Assembly (NCBI GenBank): GCA_949752795.1
Contig: OX457061.1
Span: forward strand, 31,004,425-31,068,424
Source of the DNA: Hyperoodon ampullatus
Taxonomy: Eukaryota > Chordata > Mammalia > Artiodactyla > Ziphiidae
Direction of reading: 5' to 3'
Length of the DNA: 64,000 nt
The notes beneath the pieces are model-generated. The model was not told the DNA's origin. It did not search any database and saw only the letters and a program-made list of their open reading frames with translations. The number at the start of each line of letters is the position of its first letter. Position 1 is the first letter of the stretch. Both the position numbers and the translations under genes were made by a program. This document shows, piece by piece, positions 45,166 through 56,457 of the stretch.

Positions 45166-46184
45166 AATGACACATATCCCAAATTGTGAAAAAGCAGGAT
45201 GCTTGAATGTGCCAAGGGAAAATATAAAGCTAGCAAACTTAGAAAACAAAATAAAAAGCTAAACATGTTGTACACACCAAAAAATTTTAAATAGCACACT
45301 TTCCCCCATTCACGTTTCATAAATTTGAGTCAAATTCTTATTCTCGAAGTTTCAATTTAAGAGGAAATTTTTAATCCAAGATTTAAATCTTTGAAGACAT
45401 CTTTCTTATAAAAAACTTCAATGCAGCATTTTTAAACTTGAGAATTTCTGTGGAAAACCTTTCTTTTCTATGGAAATACTATAGTACCCTTTCTTCTGCC
45501 CCATCTCCTTGATTTTTATATGTGTAAAAAAAAGACAAATGATGCTTCCATTTCAGTATCACATGAACAGCTATCACTTTTCTAAATTAAATGAGCAGGA
45601 TTTAAGTTGGATATTTTTTAAAGGTATTCATTAGTAAACTTGTGGAAAAGGTATACAATTGTTAGGGACCCAAATATTAGGCTATTCTCTTCAGTTTTGA
45701 TACTCAGTTTTACAATATAAATGATTTCCTGAGGAATAAACATTCTAGATCAGGGAATTCAGAATAGTAAAGCTTTCAGGTTACTCATGGTCTAGTCAAG
45801 ATCTAGCTGAACATGAAAACGTTGTAATTTCCAAATGTTTCAGAAATCTTTCATTTTTATTTGCTAAGACCCGAATTTAGTATTTGATATTCAAAAGCAT
45901 GTTCTTAATCTTTTGAGGGGACCAAGGGCCCCTCTGAGAAGCTTATGAAAGCAATGAACTACCTTTCTCTCAAAGTCACATAGCCTACTTAGGAACATTT
46001 AAAATACTAATAGAATTTCGTGACCCTCAGACTGCCATCCTCCACCCCGCCCCCATCCCCTCAGGGCCTAACAAACACAAGTCTGAGGCTGCTCTAAAGT
46101 TGGTTTGATAATGTGTTTTGAAATAAAGTAGTGATTAGGCCTCCACTGAAGTTACTTTTAAGATGGTACTTACCAATTTCAGAC
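45166..46184. other. Sequence without recognised features
   Basis: AT-rich. About 45900-46090 (with 'ttgaggggaccaagggcccc') resembles an ancient mammalian repeat whose family I cannot name. No exon is visible. Confidence 0.5.
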
Positions 46185-46197
46185 CTGGAATCTTTTT

Positions 46198-46363
46198 TTT
46201 TTTTAATTGAAGTAGAGTTGATTTACAATGTTGTGTTAATTTCTGCTGTACAGTAAAGTGATTCAGTTATATATATATACTTTTTTAAAATATTCTTTTC
46301 CATTTTGGTTTATCACAGGATACTGAATATAGTGCTCTGTGCTATACAATAGGACCTTGTTGT
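46198..46363 (-). mobile_element. L1 3' end fragment
   Basis: After a T-run, 'gttgatttacaatgttgtgt' and 'tgctgtacagtaaagtgatt' are L1 3' UTR. The direct repeat ctggaatc(t/c)tttttt at 46185 and 46364 is the target duplication. Confidence 0.8.
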
Positions 46364-46376
46364 CTGGAATCCTTTT

Positions 46377-47504
46377 TATAACTTGAAAACTTTTAGTACC
46401 AGCTTTGAAAATCAAAACCACACTAATCTGAATGAAAAACAGGACGTCAACACTGAATCTTCCAGACAGTAAGATTTCTTTCCTTGGAGGTGAAAGGATG
46501 TATGTGTCCTATGATGAATTTTTGGCAAGGTACCAAATTATTTGCAATGGACAAGAAAATCCAAGAAGAAATGAATAGGGAATCCCCGTAATTATCCATC
46601 TACCAAAACACTAGATTCTTTATTATTGTCACTCAGCTGTGACATCTGTAGCATAGTGTTATCAGTTAGATCACTGTCTAAAAATAAATCTCCGTCAACA
46701 CGACCAAGAACATTTGAAGATGGTGATAAATTAGCAAACTTACCATAGTCCATAGTTGACAAAAAATTTTAAGTGGAAAGTTGGAGGAGCAGATGCTGGG
46801 GGGACAAATTCAAAAGTTATTTTTTTCTCCTTCGTAAATCAGTGAGGTGTTCCCTCCTGTTTTGAGTGTTTTCTGGTCACAATTAGAGCAGCCTTGGACC
46901 ACTGCCCATGGGACTGTGCCTCCACTCCCCCCATCCACATCACCTTCCTTCTTTAGGGAGCATGTGGGTTTCTTCACATTTACACCTTACTATTAGGTAA
47001 GCTTGCTGCAACTATATGGAGTGTCCTCTGGGCCCTTGAAAAAGCAGGCAGACATCCTTAAAGGAATTTGAGGTTTTTTAAGATTTGATTCCAGGGGGTC
47101 ATGACCTATAGTCAGACATCAAATTATTACCTACATTTTCAAGCTGAAGAAAGCAGTGGAAATGTCCTAAATTGGCTGGTGAAGAAAATAGAAAAGTCAG
47201 CTCTCCTCCCCACCCCCCAACCCCAGAAGAGCTCTATTGAACCTTCCACAGTAGCAAAGGAAGAGACCACAGGTGGAAGTTCCCATATTGGGTGGAAAGG
47301 GCCTAAGTCCAGTGTAAGTATCTATATTTGATGTCTTTTTGTCATAGAAGTGTATGACCTAAAGGAAATGTCCTGACTTTCACATAGGAATCTGATCCAC
47401 CCATCCCATCAGCTAGGAAATTAGTTTGAGTTAGTTATTTTCTGAGGAATAATGTGTTAAACCATTCTATGTGAGTAAAGTAAGCATTGAAAAGAAAACT
47501 TGAG
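46377..47504. other. Sequence without recognised features
   Basis: I see no exon or nameable transposon here. A short C-rich spot lies at 47205-47224. Confidence 0.5.
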
Positions 47505-47648
47505 GGACTTCCCTGGCGGTCCAGTGGTTAAGATTCCATGCTTCCAATGCAGGGGGCGCATGGGTTCGATCCCTGGTCAGGAAACTAAGATCCCACATGC
47601 TGCACAGTGCAGCCAAAAATAAATAAAAAGAAAAAAAACAACAAAAAA
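47505..47648 (+). mobile_element. CHR-type SINE, older subfamily
   Basis: It has the head ggacttccctggcggtccag, B-box-like gggttcgatcc and an A-rich tail. It is flanked by aagaaaacttgag (47492-47504) and aagaaaacacttgag (47649-47663), which differ by two inserted bases. Confidence 0.9.
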
Positions 47649-47663
47649 AAGAAAACACTTGAG

Positions 47664-48930
47664 GAACGAATGGACACAGGACTGGAGTGAACGTCCTACC
47701 AGCATCCTGTAGACCATTCTACCTGCCACTAGAAAATGTGAGCACTTCCTTCATTTACCACATGGATCATTAAACCAGGATTGTTTTCAAAAATTGTATG
47801 AGGTGATTCATAGGAATGAAACAATACTAGGACAGCTTTGGGACTGATGATTGGAGACAGAGACTACTGAGTAAATTTTCCCCTTCCTCTGGGTTCTAGC
47901 AGTGTTCTCCCAGAATTTTTGGCCCTCTTGTTTTGGCTAGTTTTGATTTTCAAAGACATCACAGGGGGAAGTTACCTTTCTTCTACTATATTGCCTTAGT
48001 GCTACTAGATTATGTTGCTGTTGAGGTTCTCTTGATTTTGTCCATCCTATAAAAGGGTACTGGGAGCTCCATAATGAAGTTTCAGTTACACTGTCTCAGA
48101 ATATTCTTGACCATTGAATGTACTTCTAAAGATGTGGTACCCAGTGAAATAAATTCAGGAGGTTGTTAGCTGATCTGATTTGCTACAACTAACATAAGAG
48201 TGGGGAGAAAAGTGTAGAGGGCACCTAACAAAATGACAGGGGCTCTGGGAAAACAACCAAAGACAAAAGCATATCTTCTGAAGACCAAAGGTCCAACTTT
48301 AAGTACTTTCTGGCACAGCCTTCCTGAACTCCTGAGTTTAGAATAGGCTCCTAGAATAAAGCAGCCAAGTTTGAAAGATCAGTCAATGCAGAGGGACCTG
48401 CTCTTCATCTCTGAGGCTCTGAGCCTAACATCCTGTCCAGTCAGATCCCATCCAGTGTATGGGGTGATTTGAACAGAAACTGCCCATCAGCGTGTTCTGA
48501 CATCTCACTGCTGTGAAATCCAGCATGAGAAGTATATTGTGGTGCCACATATTTCTCAATCTGAGGCCTTTTTTGTCTTTTTGGGTTTGTTTTGTTTTGC
48601 TATTTGCATCCTATTTCACGGTGTCAAGATGAATTTTTGTATCATGTCCGGTCTTTGTCCATTACAAAGTATAGGATCATGGTTAAGTCTTCCATGAATT
48701 CCCTGGTTCGGGATCTTTTACCTTAGCATTATTTTGAGTTTTTTTCTTATTATTATTTCTTTATTACAGTGTCACTACACTGTATTCAGGTGGGGAAACA
48801 AACATGTAGGTGCTTGAACATGCCCCGCAGACATGGTCATAGCCCTGTAGTATTTGTGACTGTCATTATTGACACAGTGCAGACTTTACAGAGTGTTGTG
48901 CTCTCAGAGGACTTTAAAAATATGTATATT
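47664..48930. other. Sequence without recognised features
   Basis: Unremarkable mixed sequence; no exon or nameable repeat is visible. Confidence 0.5.
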
Positions 48931-49148
48931 GGGCTTCCCTGGTGGCGCAGTGGTTGAGAGTCCGCCTGCCGATGCAGGGGACACGGGTTCGTGCCCCGGT
49001 CCGGGAAGATCCCACATGCCGCAGAGCGGCTGGGCCCCTGAGCCATGGCCACTGTGCCTGCGCATCTGGAGCCTGTGCTTCGCAACGGGAGAGGCCACAG
49101 CAGTGAGAGGCCCGCATACCACAAAACAAAACAAAACAAAACAAAAAA
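48931..49148 (+). mobile_element. CHR-type SINE, GC-rich subfamily
   Basis: A full-length copy (gggcttccctggtggcgcag to gcataccac) with a (CAAAA)n tail. It is flanked exactly by aaaaatatgtatatt at 48916-48930 and 49149-49163. Confidence 0.95.
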
Positions 49149-49422
49149 AAAAATATGTATATTAAGCAATTAACTTTCTGGAGTTATCAAATCTTGCTGG
49201 GAAATTAATTTCCAAGAGCTCTGAATTGGATGGAATTCCATCTGGCTTCAGAGTACAATGAGCCTATATGAAATGGAGCTTTGAAATGTTTTCCTTGTGC
49301 AGAAATATGAACTAGAAAAAAAGTGCTGATCTAATGCTAAGTTTTCTGTGTAATGACTCAGTTACCAGAATTATAACGAAAACTGTATTTTAGTCTAACA
49401 AATGTATAGAATTTTTTTATGT

Positions 49423-49432
49423 AATAAATAAA
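49423..49432 (+). promoter_or_regulatory. Candidate distal poly(A) signal
   Basis: Two overlapping AATAAA hexamers (aataaataaa) are followed by a GT-rich stretch (cattgtctactgtgttgtag) about 25 bases later. If used, it would give SLC44A1 an approximately 8.7-kb 3' UTR containing a lineage-specific L1 fragment and SINEs. It may also be a chance match in AT-rich DNA. Confidence 0.35.
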
Positions 49433-49503
49433 ATTTTATAGGAAAGAATGTCATTGTCTACTGTGTTGTAGCACTTTCCCATGCCCAGGGTGGTGTTGAA
49501 TAG

Positions 49504-50115
49504 TGTAGGGGAGGGAAAATAATTGTCCCCCCTACCCTTCTGAGTTCTTAGCTGAGCCTCTGTAATAGAAGACACATTAACAAGAGAAAAACACACAGAA
49601 GTTTGTTAACATGTATACCTCAGGTATGCATGTGAGATACCCAGGAAAAATGAGTAACTCCTCTAAGTGGCTTAGAATTCAAATTTAAATACCATCTTAA
49701 TAGGGAAAGGGGAGAGAGGATGTAGGCCTCTTAGGGGAGAGTAAATGATTTTTAGGAAAGATTAATGGGCCCTTAGAGGAATAGCTGGGCGGCATGATAG
49801 CTTATGGCAAAGTGTGTCTGGGTGTGGTGTTGACTTCTAGGCTCTTCTTCTGTGATAAGAGTCAATCTCCCCTGGTTGATGAAACTCCTGAGAAGGGGAT
49901 TTATGACATTTGAGTTCTTTTGGGAGAATCTGTCTAGGGAGATAAGGAGAGTTCAGAGAATACCTCACCCCCATTTGCTGTTTTTCAAGTGCCTTCAGCT
50001 CACAGTAATACAACAAAGTGGCATTTTTTTGAGGTGGCATGTCCTGAACTCCTGCAGTCATATTTGGGGGTGGTGTATTCTGCTATGCTGCAATAGAAAG
50101 TGACTGTGGGCAACA
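49504..50115 (-). mobile_element. Ancient LTR (ERVL-like)
   Basis: The minus strand ends with the stretch 'aacaaacttctgtgtgtttt' followed by 'ctcttgttaatgtgtcttct' and a terminal CCCCTACA. This is the 3' end of a known old mammalian LTR type. The start near 50115 reads TG on the minus strand. No target duplication remains and no internal retroviral sequence is present. Confidence 0.6.
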
Positions 50116-51817
50116 TCTTGTTTTCAGATTAGGTCAATATGCTGCAAGGATGCCCTGGAATTAGCCAGCTATTTCTTTCCAGCCTCTCTCAGCATGTTCT
50201 AGGATCCCTGAAGTATGAAACATAAATGTACTAAATAAAACCTAATTTCCGAAGTACAAAGTTCATCCACTGCCCAGCCAGGCTTCCTAGCTGGAGTCTG
50301 AGTCACTCTGTGAATGCTAAGGTTGCAACTGAATTCAATCATCAGGCAGAGAGGAAAAAGCCTGTTAGATAACGTTTACCATGGAAATCACTCGTTGTGC
50401 TTGGTACAGTGCCCTGCACATAAATTGAAGCCTGGATCTGTGCTAAGTTGGTGAGTTGGTGAAACTGTGGTGTGCCATAATTTAGGCAGTAAATTATGGA
50501 AAAATCAAGCTTGTTGATTTTTCAACAAGCTTGAAAAGTTTGGAAAAATCAAGCTTATTTAAAACTAATCCTATTTTAAATGATACTGGGGACTAAGAAA
50601 GGGATGTTCTTAAGTGGAAGACCCTTTGCAATACCAATAAATCTCTCCCAATTTGTTTTTTAATTTTGGATTTTTCTTGAGAGGCTGCTGTACAGACTGC
50701 TTTTCATTAGCAAATGTGAGTAATGCCCAGATCGTAGCCCTAGTTGTTTATCTATACCAGCTTGCCAAAAGACGTTGTTAGAGAACATTTGTGAGGAGTC
50801 CTCAGACATTACAGGTGTTTGAGATACTAAAGAATATTAACCAATCTGGACTGTTAATTCTTTTTGGAGGCGTGGTCCTGATGCAAATGTACACAATTTC
50901 TTGTTCCATAGACCACCTGGTGATTAAAGAGCCTGTGGAAAGCCTCACATCTCCTAAAAGGTACCCAGATATTCTTTTTCTGTTTGGTTATGAAAAGTAT
51001 AATCTGTATTCAATCTCAAATTTTAGACGATAAAGAAAAATCCAGAGGGTCTCTTTTAAGAGGCATACTGCTTGTGCACTTTAGGATAATATATAAGTTG
51101 TGATTGAAATTTCAGCTTCAGATAGTGCTCAAAGCTCCTAGAGGTGTCAAAAGTTTCAGAAAGAAGCCAGCATCCTAATGAGGCCCTCTGGCCTCCTATT
51201 TTTGACCAGGTGTTGTGGAAGTAACCCACAAGGCTGGGCCTCTTCACATTATTGTTAAATTTTTTCAGTTGTTGCAAGTAGCAGTGAAGGTAAGGAATAC
51301 TTTGTGCCTTTAATTTGGTATTGTGCCTCCTTTACTGTCCAAATCCTGAGAAAAATAATTTTAGAAGATATACCTAGGTTACATACAGGAGTCCAGAAAA
51401 AGCAAAGCTAAGCTATTAGACCACTTCCTGGGCTTATCAGCAATTTCAATAGAAGTCTTAGAGCTCTCTAGGTAGTTATAAGCTCCCTGGCCATTTATGT
51501 CAGACCAGAGAGGCGACAGTAAGGAATTGCCTTCAAGGCAAAACAAAAGGGCTTTCAGTCAACCAAACTCATACTCTAACCTCACACTTGGAGACAGGAT
51601 ATTAGGAGTTTGTGTTTGGTCTATTCTCTCTGCCAGAAGGGATTCTCCCAACTTACAACAAGAAACAATTTTAACACAAAAATTAAAAAAAAAAATTTTT
51701 TTTAAAGCAGGCATGTGAAAATTGAGAAAAGGAGATTAATTGTATAAGAAACCCTAGGCTGCACATAAAACTAAACTCCAAGTTTTCTGTCAGTCCTACG
51801 AAGAGGAAATCAAGAAA
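50116..51817. other. Sequence without recognised genes
   Basis: It contains a perfect hairpin at 50505-50534 (see findings). Otherwise it is unremarkable and no transposon is nameable. Confidence 0.5.
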
Positions 51818-51831
51818 GGTACATAGTTTTA

Positions 51832-52840
51832 TTTTTTTTTTTTAACATTTTTATTGGAGTATAATCGCTTTACAATGGTGCGTTTCTGTTTTATAACAAA
51901 GTGAATCAGCTATACATATACATATATCCCCATATCTCTTCCCTCTTGTGTCTCCCTCCCTCCTACCCTCCCTATCCCACCCCTCTAGGTGGTCACAAAG
52001 CACCGAGCCGATCTCCCTGTGCTATGCGGCTGTTTCCCACTAGCTATCGGTTTTACATTTGGTAGCGTATATATGTCCATGCCACTCTCTCACTTTGTCC
52101 CAGCTTACCCTTCCCCCTCCCCATGTCCTCAAGTCCATTCTCTAGTAGGTCTGCATCTTTATTCCCATCCTGCCCCTAGGTTCTTCATGACCTTTTTTTT
52201 TTTTTTTTAGATTCCATATATATGTGTTAGCATACGGTATTTGTTTTTCTCTTTCTGACTTACTTCACTCTGTATGACAGGCTCTAGGTCCATCCACCTT
52301 ACTACAAATAACTCAATTTCGTTTCTTTTTATGGCTGAGTAATATTCCATTGTATATATGTGCCACATCTTCTTTATCCATTCATCTGTTGATGGACACT
52401 TAGGTTGCTTCCATGTCCTGGCTATTGTAAATAGTGCTGCAATGAACATTATGGTACATGACTCTTTTTGAATTATGGTTTTCTCAGGGTATATGAGCAG
52501 TAGTGGGATTGCTGGGTCGTATGGTAGTTCTATTTTTAGTTTTTTAAGGAACCTCCATACTGTTCTCCATAGTGGCTGTATCAATTTACATTCCCACCAA
52601 CAGTGCAAGAGGGTTCCCTGTCCTCCACACCCTGTCCAGCATTTAGTGTTTATAGATTTTTTGATGATGGCCATTCTGACTGGTGTGAGGTGATATCTCA
52701 TTGTAGTTTTGATTTGCATTTCTCTAATGATTAATGATGTTGAGCATTCTTTCATGTGTTTGTTGGCAATCTGTATATCTTCTTTGGAGAAATGTCTATT
52801 TAGGTCTTCTGCCCATTTTTGGATTGGGTTGTTTATTTTT
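51832..52840 (-). mobile_element. 5'-truncated L1 with exact target duplication
   Basis: A 1009-base antisense L1 3' end with a T-rich tail at 51832, a 3' UTR, and the last part of ORF2 (52755-52207 open for 182 codons, ending THIYGI). The exact 14-base repeat ggtacatagtttta at 51818-51831 and 52841-52854 flanks it. The open frame and clean duplication indicate a fairly recent insertion. Confidence 0.96.
52207..52755 (-). pseudogene. L1 ORF2 C-terminal fragment
   Basis: This is the last 182 codons of ORF2, including the cysteine-rich region ([19 protein letters not shown]). It is uninterrupted but without endonuclease or reverse transcriptase, so it is non-functional. Confidence 0.9.
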
Positions 52841-53277
52841 GGTACATAGTTTTAAATGCCCAATAAAAGGAAACATTAAATAGGACTTCAGCAGGAGGGG
52901 CTGGGCAGGCATTAAAAATGTTGTAATCTTTAATGACTTGAAATCATATCTAGAATATAGTCAGTGAAAAAGGGGATAAAGCAGTATTTATAGCATGATC
53001 TCATTTATGTAAAAATCAATATTTTTATACATTTTTAAATGACTCAAGGTATAATACATGCTCTCTTAACCAAGCCTGTGGGCACTGGTAGCTGATCGGT
53101 TCATTGAAAAATTTGGTTAAGGAGGAGAATCTTTATAAATGAAATGTTTTTTAAAACTACAACAAGTAAATAATCATTGGCCAAACTTTGGCATAGGTAT
53201 TATTTGTATTTATGACTCTTTGAGTCCTCTGAAGTTGTCTATTGTCTTTTTTTTTGGCAACATTAAACATACCAATA

Positions 53278-53465
53278 GGGGCTTCCCTGGTGGCGCAGTG
53301 GTTGAGAGTCCGCCTGCCGATGCAGGGGACACGGGTTCGTGCCCCGATCCCGGAAGATCCCACATGCCGCGGAGCGGCTGGGCCCGCGAGCCATGGCCGC
53401 GGAGCCTGTGTGTCCGGAGCCTGTGCTCCGCAACGGGAGAGGCCACAGCAGTGAGAGGCCCGCGT

Positions 53466-53494
<29 letters not shown>
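53278..53494 (+). mobile_element. CHR-type SINE, GC-rich subfamily
   Basis: A full-length copy with a long pure A tail (about 28 bases). It is flanked exactly by aaacataccaata at 53265-53277 and 53495-53507. The long intact tail suggests a young insertion. Confidence 0.95.
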
Positions 53495-53497
<3 letters not shown>

Positions 53498-53507
53498 CAT
53501 ACCAATA

Positions 53508-54600
53508 ATGTAACCACCAAAAAATGTAAAACTGTGAAATACTGGTTTCTTTAAAACAGATCAAGAATTTAGAGAAGCTAAATAATGATGCAAGCTGAGT
53601 ATAGACTCCTACATTTTTATTTCTTTCCAATGTTTATAATTCTCATGTACACATAATTTGAGTAATATGTTTAGTATCTTATCTTTATAGAGTCTTTCCA
53701 AAGCATTCAACTTACTTTTCTTAGAAATTACTCTCTTCATACTCATTGTTTTTTATCAATATACATAATATTTAAATAATCATACCATTTGAATAACCAC
53801 TGCACCTGGCATAACATATTGGAATAAACACACCTGACTCTTGCTAAGCACAGTCCGCTGTTGCTGAGAACAGTGCGTAGGCCACCCTCTGGGACCATTC
53901 AGCTTGCTATGGACATCAGCCAGCACATTGTACTGAGGACTAGAGGTGTCAGTTAATCTGGCAAGATGGTTAAGTGGAAGTCAGCTACCACTCTTGTTAC
54001 ATCAAAGTGATAATTATAGTTATCTCTGGGACATGGCATTAGGGTAATTTAATTTTTTCTTTGCTTATCTGTATGTTTAAAATATTCCTGTATTGTTCTT
54101 TTTTTTTTTTTTTTTGAAGTAAGCTCTATAGTTTTTTAACATGAAAAAATATAGCTAAGTTAAAAAGCAAATATCCAGGTAAGTATAATAAGATGACAGC
54201 AACTAAACCCGAGTGATAATAGGCCAATAGGGTAGAAGAGAAATTCCCCAAAACAAATTCTATTATTTATAAGAATTTAATAAGAGCTAAGGCTACACCT
54301 CAAAATGAATAAGAAAGGAAAGAATTCATTTAATGAACAGTGTTTAGGACAATTGGCTTTCAGTTTGAAAACAAATCTAAGTCAAATCCAAATGGAATAA
54401 GGAATTTTTTTTTTAATTAGACAGAGGAAGGAGTGGGAAGGACTTAATAAATGTAGAAGAATTGGGGTGGGAGAGGGAGAAACATCAGGCTGGTGGAAGT
54501 TGGTGAGGTCCACGTCTCATACTCTGGAAACTGTTATGAGTGAGGCCTGTTTCATGCACGTTCACTAAGTGTGTCTACAGCAGTGTGCTAAGCGTGTCCA
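53508..54600. other. Sequence without recognised features
   Basis: AT-rich with several T-runs; no exon or nameable repeat. Confidence 0.5.
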
Positions 54601-54607
54601 CGTCCAA

Positions 54608-54900
54608 TCAACAATCATTTCCTGAGACCTGCTCTGGTCAGTAGGGTTTATATTCTGGGGACTCTGGTAACTTCACTTCCTGATCTGAAGTAGCTCACAG
54701 CCTAATGAGGGAGACAGACAGCAGTGAAGGTGCTTCAGGAGCACATAGGGAGGTGCTGGGTTATTAGGAGAAGCTGTCTGAACTGTGTCCTGAAGGGTGA
54801 GCGGGAATGAGCCAGATGATGAGAGGGCAGGAGGGAGGAAGGGAGAAGATTCTACCTAGAGGAATAGCACGGGCCATCATATAGCGACACGAGGACACCT
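54608..54900 (-). mobile_element. L2 fragment, antisense
   Basis: 'aacaatcatttcctgagacc', 'gtagctcacagcctaatgag' and 'gggagacagacagcagtgaa' resemble the antisense L2 3' region. Confidence 0.55.
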
Positions 54901-55240
54901 CAGTCGTTTAGAAAATCCAGAGCCAAGAATGCGTGGATGAGCAGCAAGAGGTGACCCCGGAGAGGATATGGGAGTTTTGCGCATTCATTCAGACCTAGAG
55001 CCTGTGGGAGACTTGGGACAGGGGGGAAGGGGGAAGGGGAAGCTCCCAGTGGGAAATTTACAGGCCTGGTGACTAATTAGATCTGGGGGGAAGGGAAGAG
55101 GAATCGCGGAGGTGTACGCTCAGTGTGGGGTATGCCATTTCTTCATTTAAAGATAGGGACTTGCTCCTGATGGTCAAGTTCATCCAGGCTCTGAGTCTCT
55201 AATTCACTGAATATTGGAAATGTTTACCTTTTCTTCTCAG

Positions 55241-55456
55241 TGCCGTCTGATGCAAAATCTCTGTAATGATAAGAAGGAGCCATTTGGAGAAGAGTTTGAG
55301 GGCCTGAAAATATTTCTCTGTGCCAACAAAATTTTTTTCCACTCCCTCATGAAGGAAATCTACCTAATTTCTGGTTTTCATTTAAGAGACCCCAACCCAA
55401 CAATGGCTTGTGCAGCTAAAGTAACTGCAGACAAACTCTTTTCTCAGTGGCTCTAA
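55241..55456 (+). other. Acceptor-preceded open segment, possible alternative last exon
   Basis: A good acceptor (ttaccttttcttctcag, ending 55240) precedes 71 codons and a TAA at 55454-55456 in the phase that would follow SLC44A1 codon Met (37753-37755). The predicted peptide starts CRLMQNLCNDKKEPFGEEFE and is unlike any SLC44 tail I know. It may be a chance ORF; there is no evidence it is transcribed. Confidence 0.2.
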
Positions 55457-55979
55457 GTCTGCTCTTCTGCATTGTCACCTTAACAATCTGTGTGCTTCTC
55501 TGCTAACAAGAAATACACACAATGTATTTTTAGCATATATATTTACATATTTATGCTCCACTTTTTTCCAAAAAGGCTTATGTACAGTAAGATTATTAAA
55601 ATAAAAATAGAAAAGCAAAGACATAAACAGGAAGAAACAAATATGCTAGACTCTAGGACTCATATAGTTACAGGACAATGAAGCATTAAATACTTTGAGT
55701 GTCCTAGCAACCTAAAGAGAAAGAACACTAAGATTTATATAGAATGTTATCCTTTGATGGAAGAAGGTATATGCATTCTTCAAGTTACTGTGAAAACAAA
55801 AGTAATCTGCGTATGGCTCTCAAACAGGGCTTGGGGAGCTGAGTTGGTAAAGTCCAAGCATATAACTTCCTGATTCTTTAACTGAATTTGTTACCTCATC
55901 CTTATGTAGATCCACCTCTGTTAGGACTTATAGGACATGTTCGTAAATATAAATAAAACAGAAAAGTAGTCTTTATTCC
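55457..55979. other. Sequence without recognised features
   Basis: AT-rich, with an ATATATTTACATATTT stretch; nothing nameable. Confidence 0.5.
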
Positions 55980-56420
55980 AAAGGCATTTATGAAGTTTTA
56001 TATTCACTAAGGATACAGAAATGAGAGACCTAGTCTTTGCCTTCCAAAACCTCATGGTCTGTTTAGGAAGGCAAAGGAGTAAGTAGATGATTGTATTCTA
56101 GTGTACCAGCTGCTCTGAGCATTAACTCAGGAGTGGCACAGAGACTGCCCGAAGGGGGGAGGGGCAGGGACACAGGGCTGTGGCAAAGAAGCCTTTTGGG
56201 AAAGGGAGGTAGTGTTCCCAGCGGAGGGAACAGCATGTGTGCAGAAATGATGTGTCTGTGACTCTAGGGTGTGGGGACATGAAACTGGAGAAGTCAGCGG
56301 GTATCAGACACTCTTGAAGTGTCTTTGGGCCATACTAAGGGACTTGATTTCATGCTGAAGAAAATGGGGACTCACTGCAGGACTTTTAGCAAGGGAGGGC
56401 TTTATGATATTTGCATTTTA
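55980..56420 (-). mobile_element. L2 fragment, antisense
   Basis: 'ggcatttatgaagttttata', 'ctagtctttgccttccaaaa' and 'cagcggagggaacagcatgt' resemble the antisense L2 3' region, which places it just before an old L1. Confidence 0.55.
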
Positions 56421-56457
56421 GAAGGAAAAAATCACTGTGACAGCAGTGGGCGAAACT

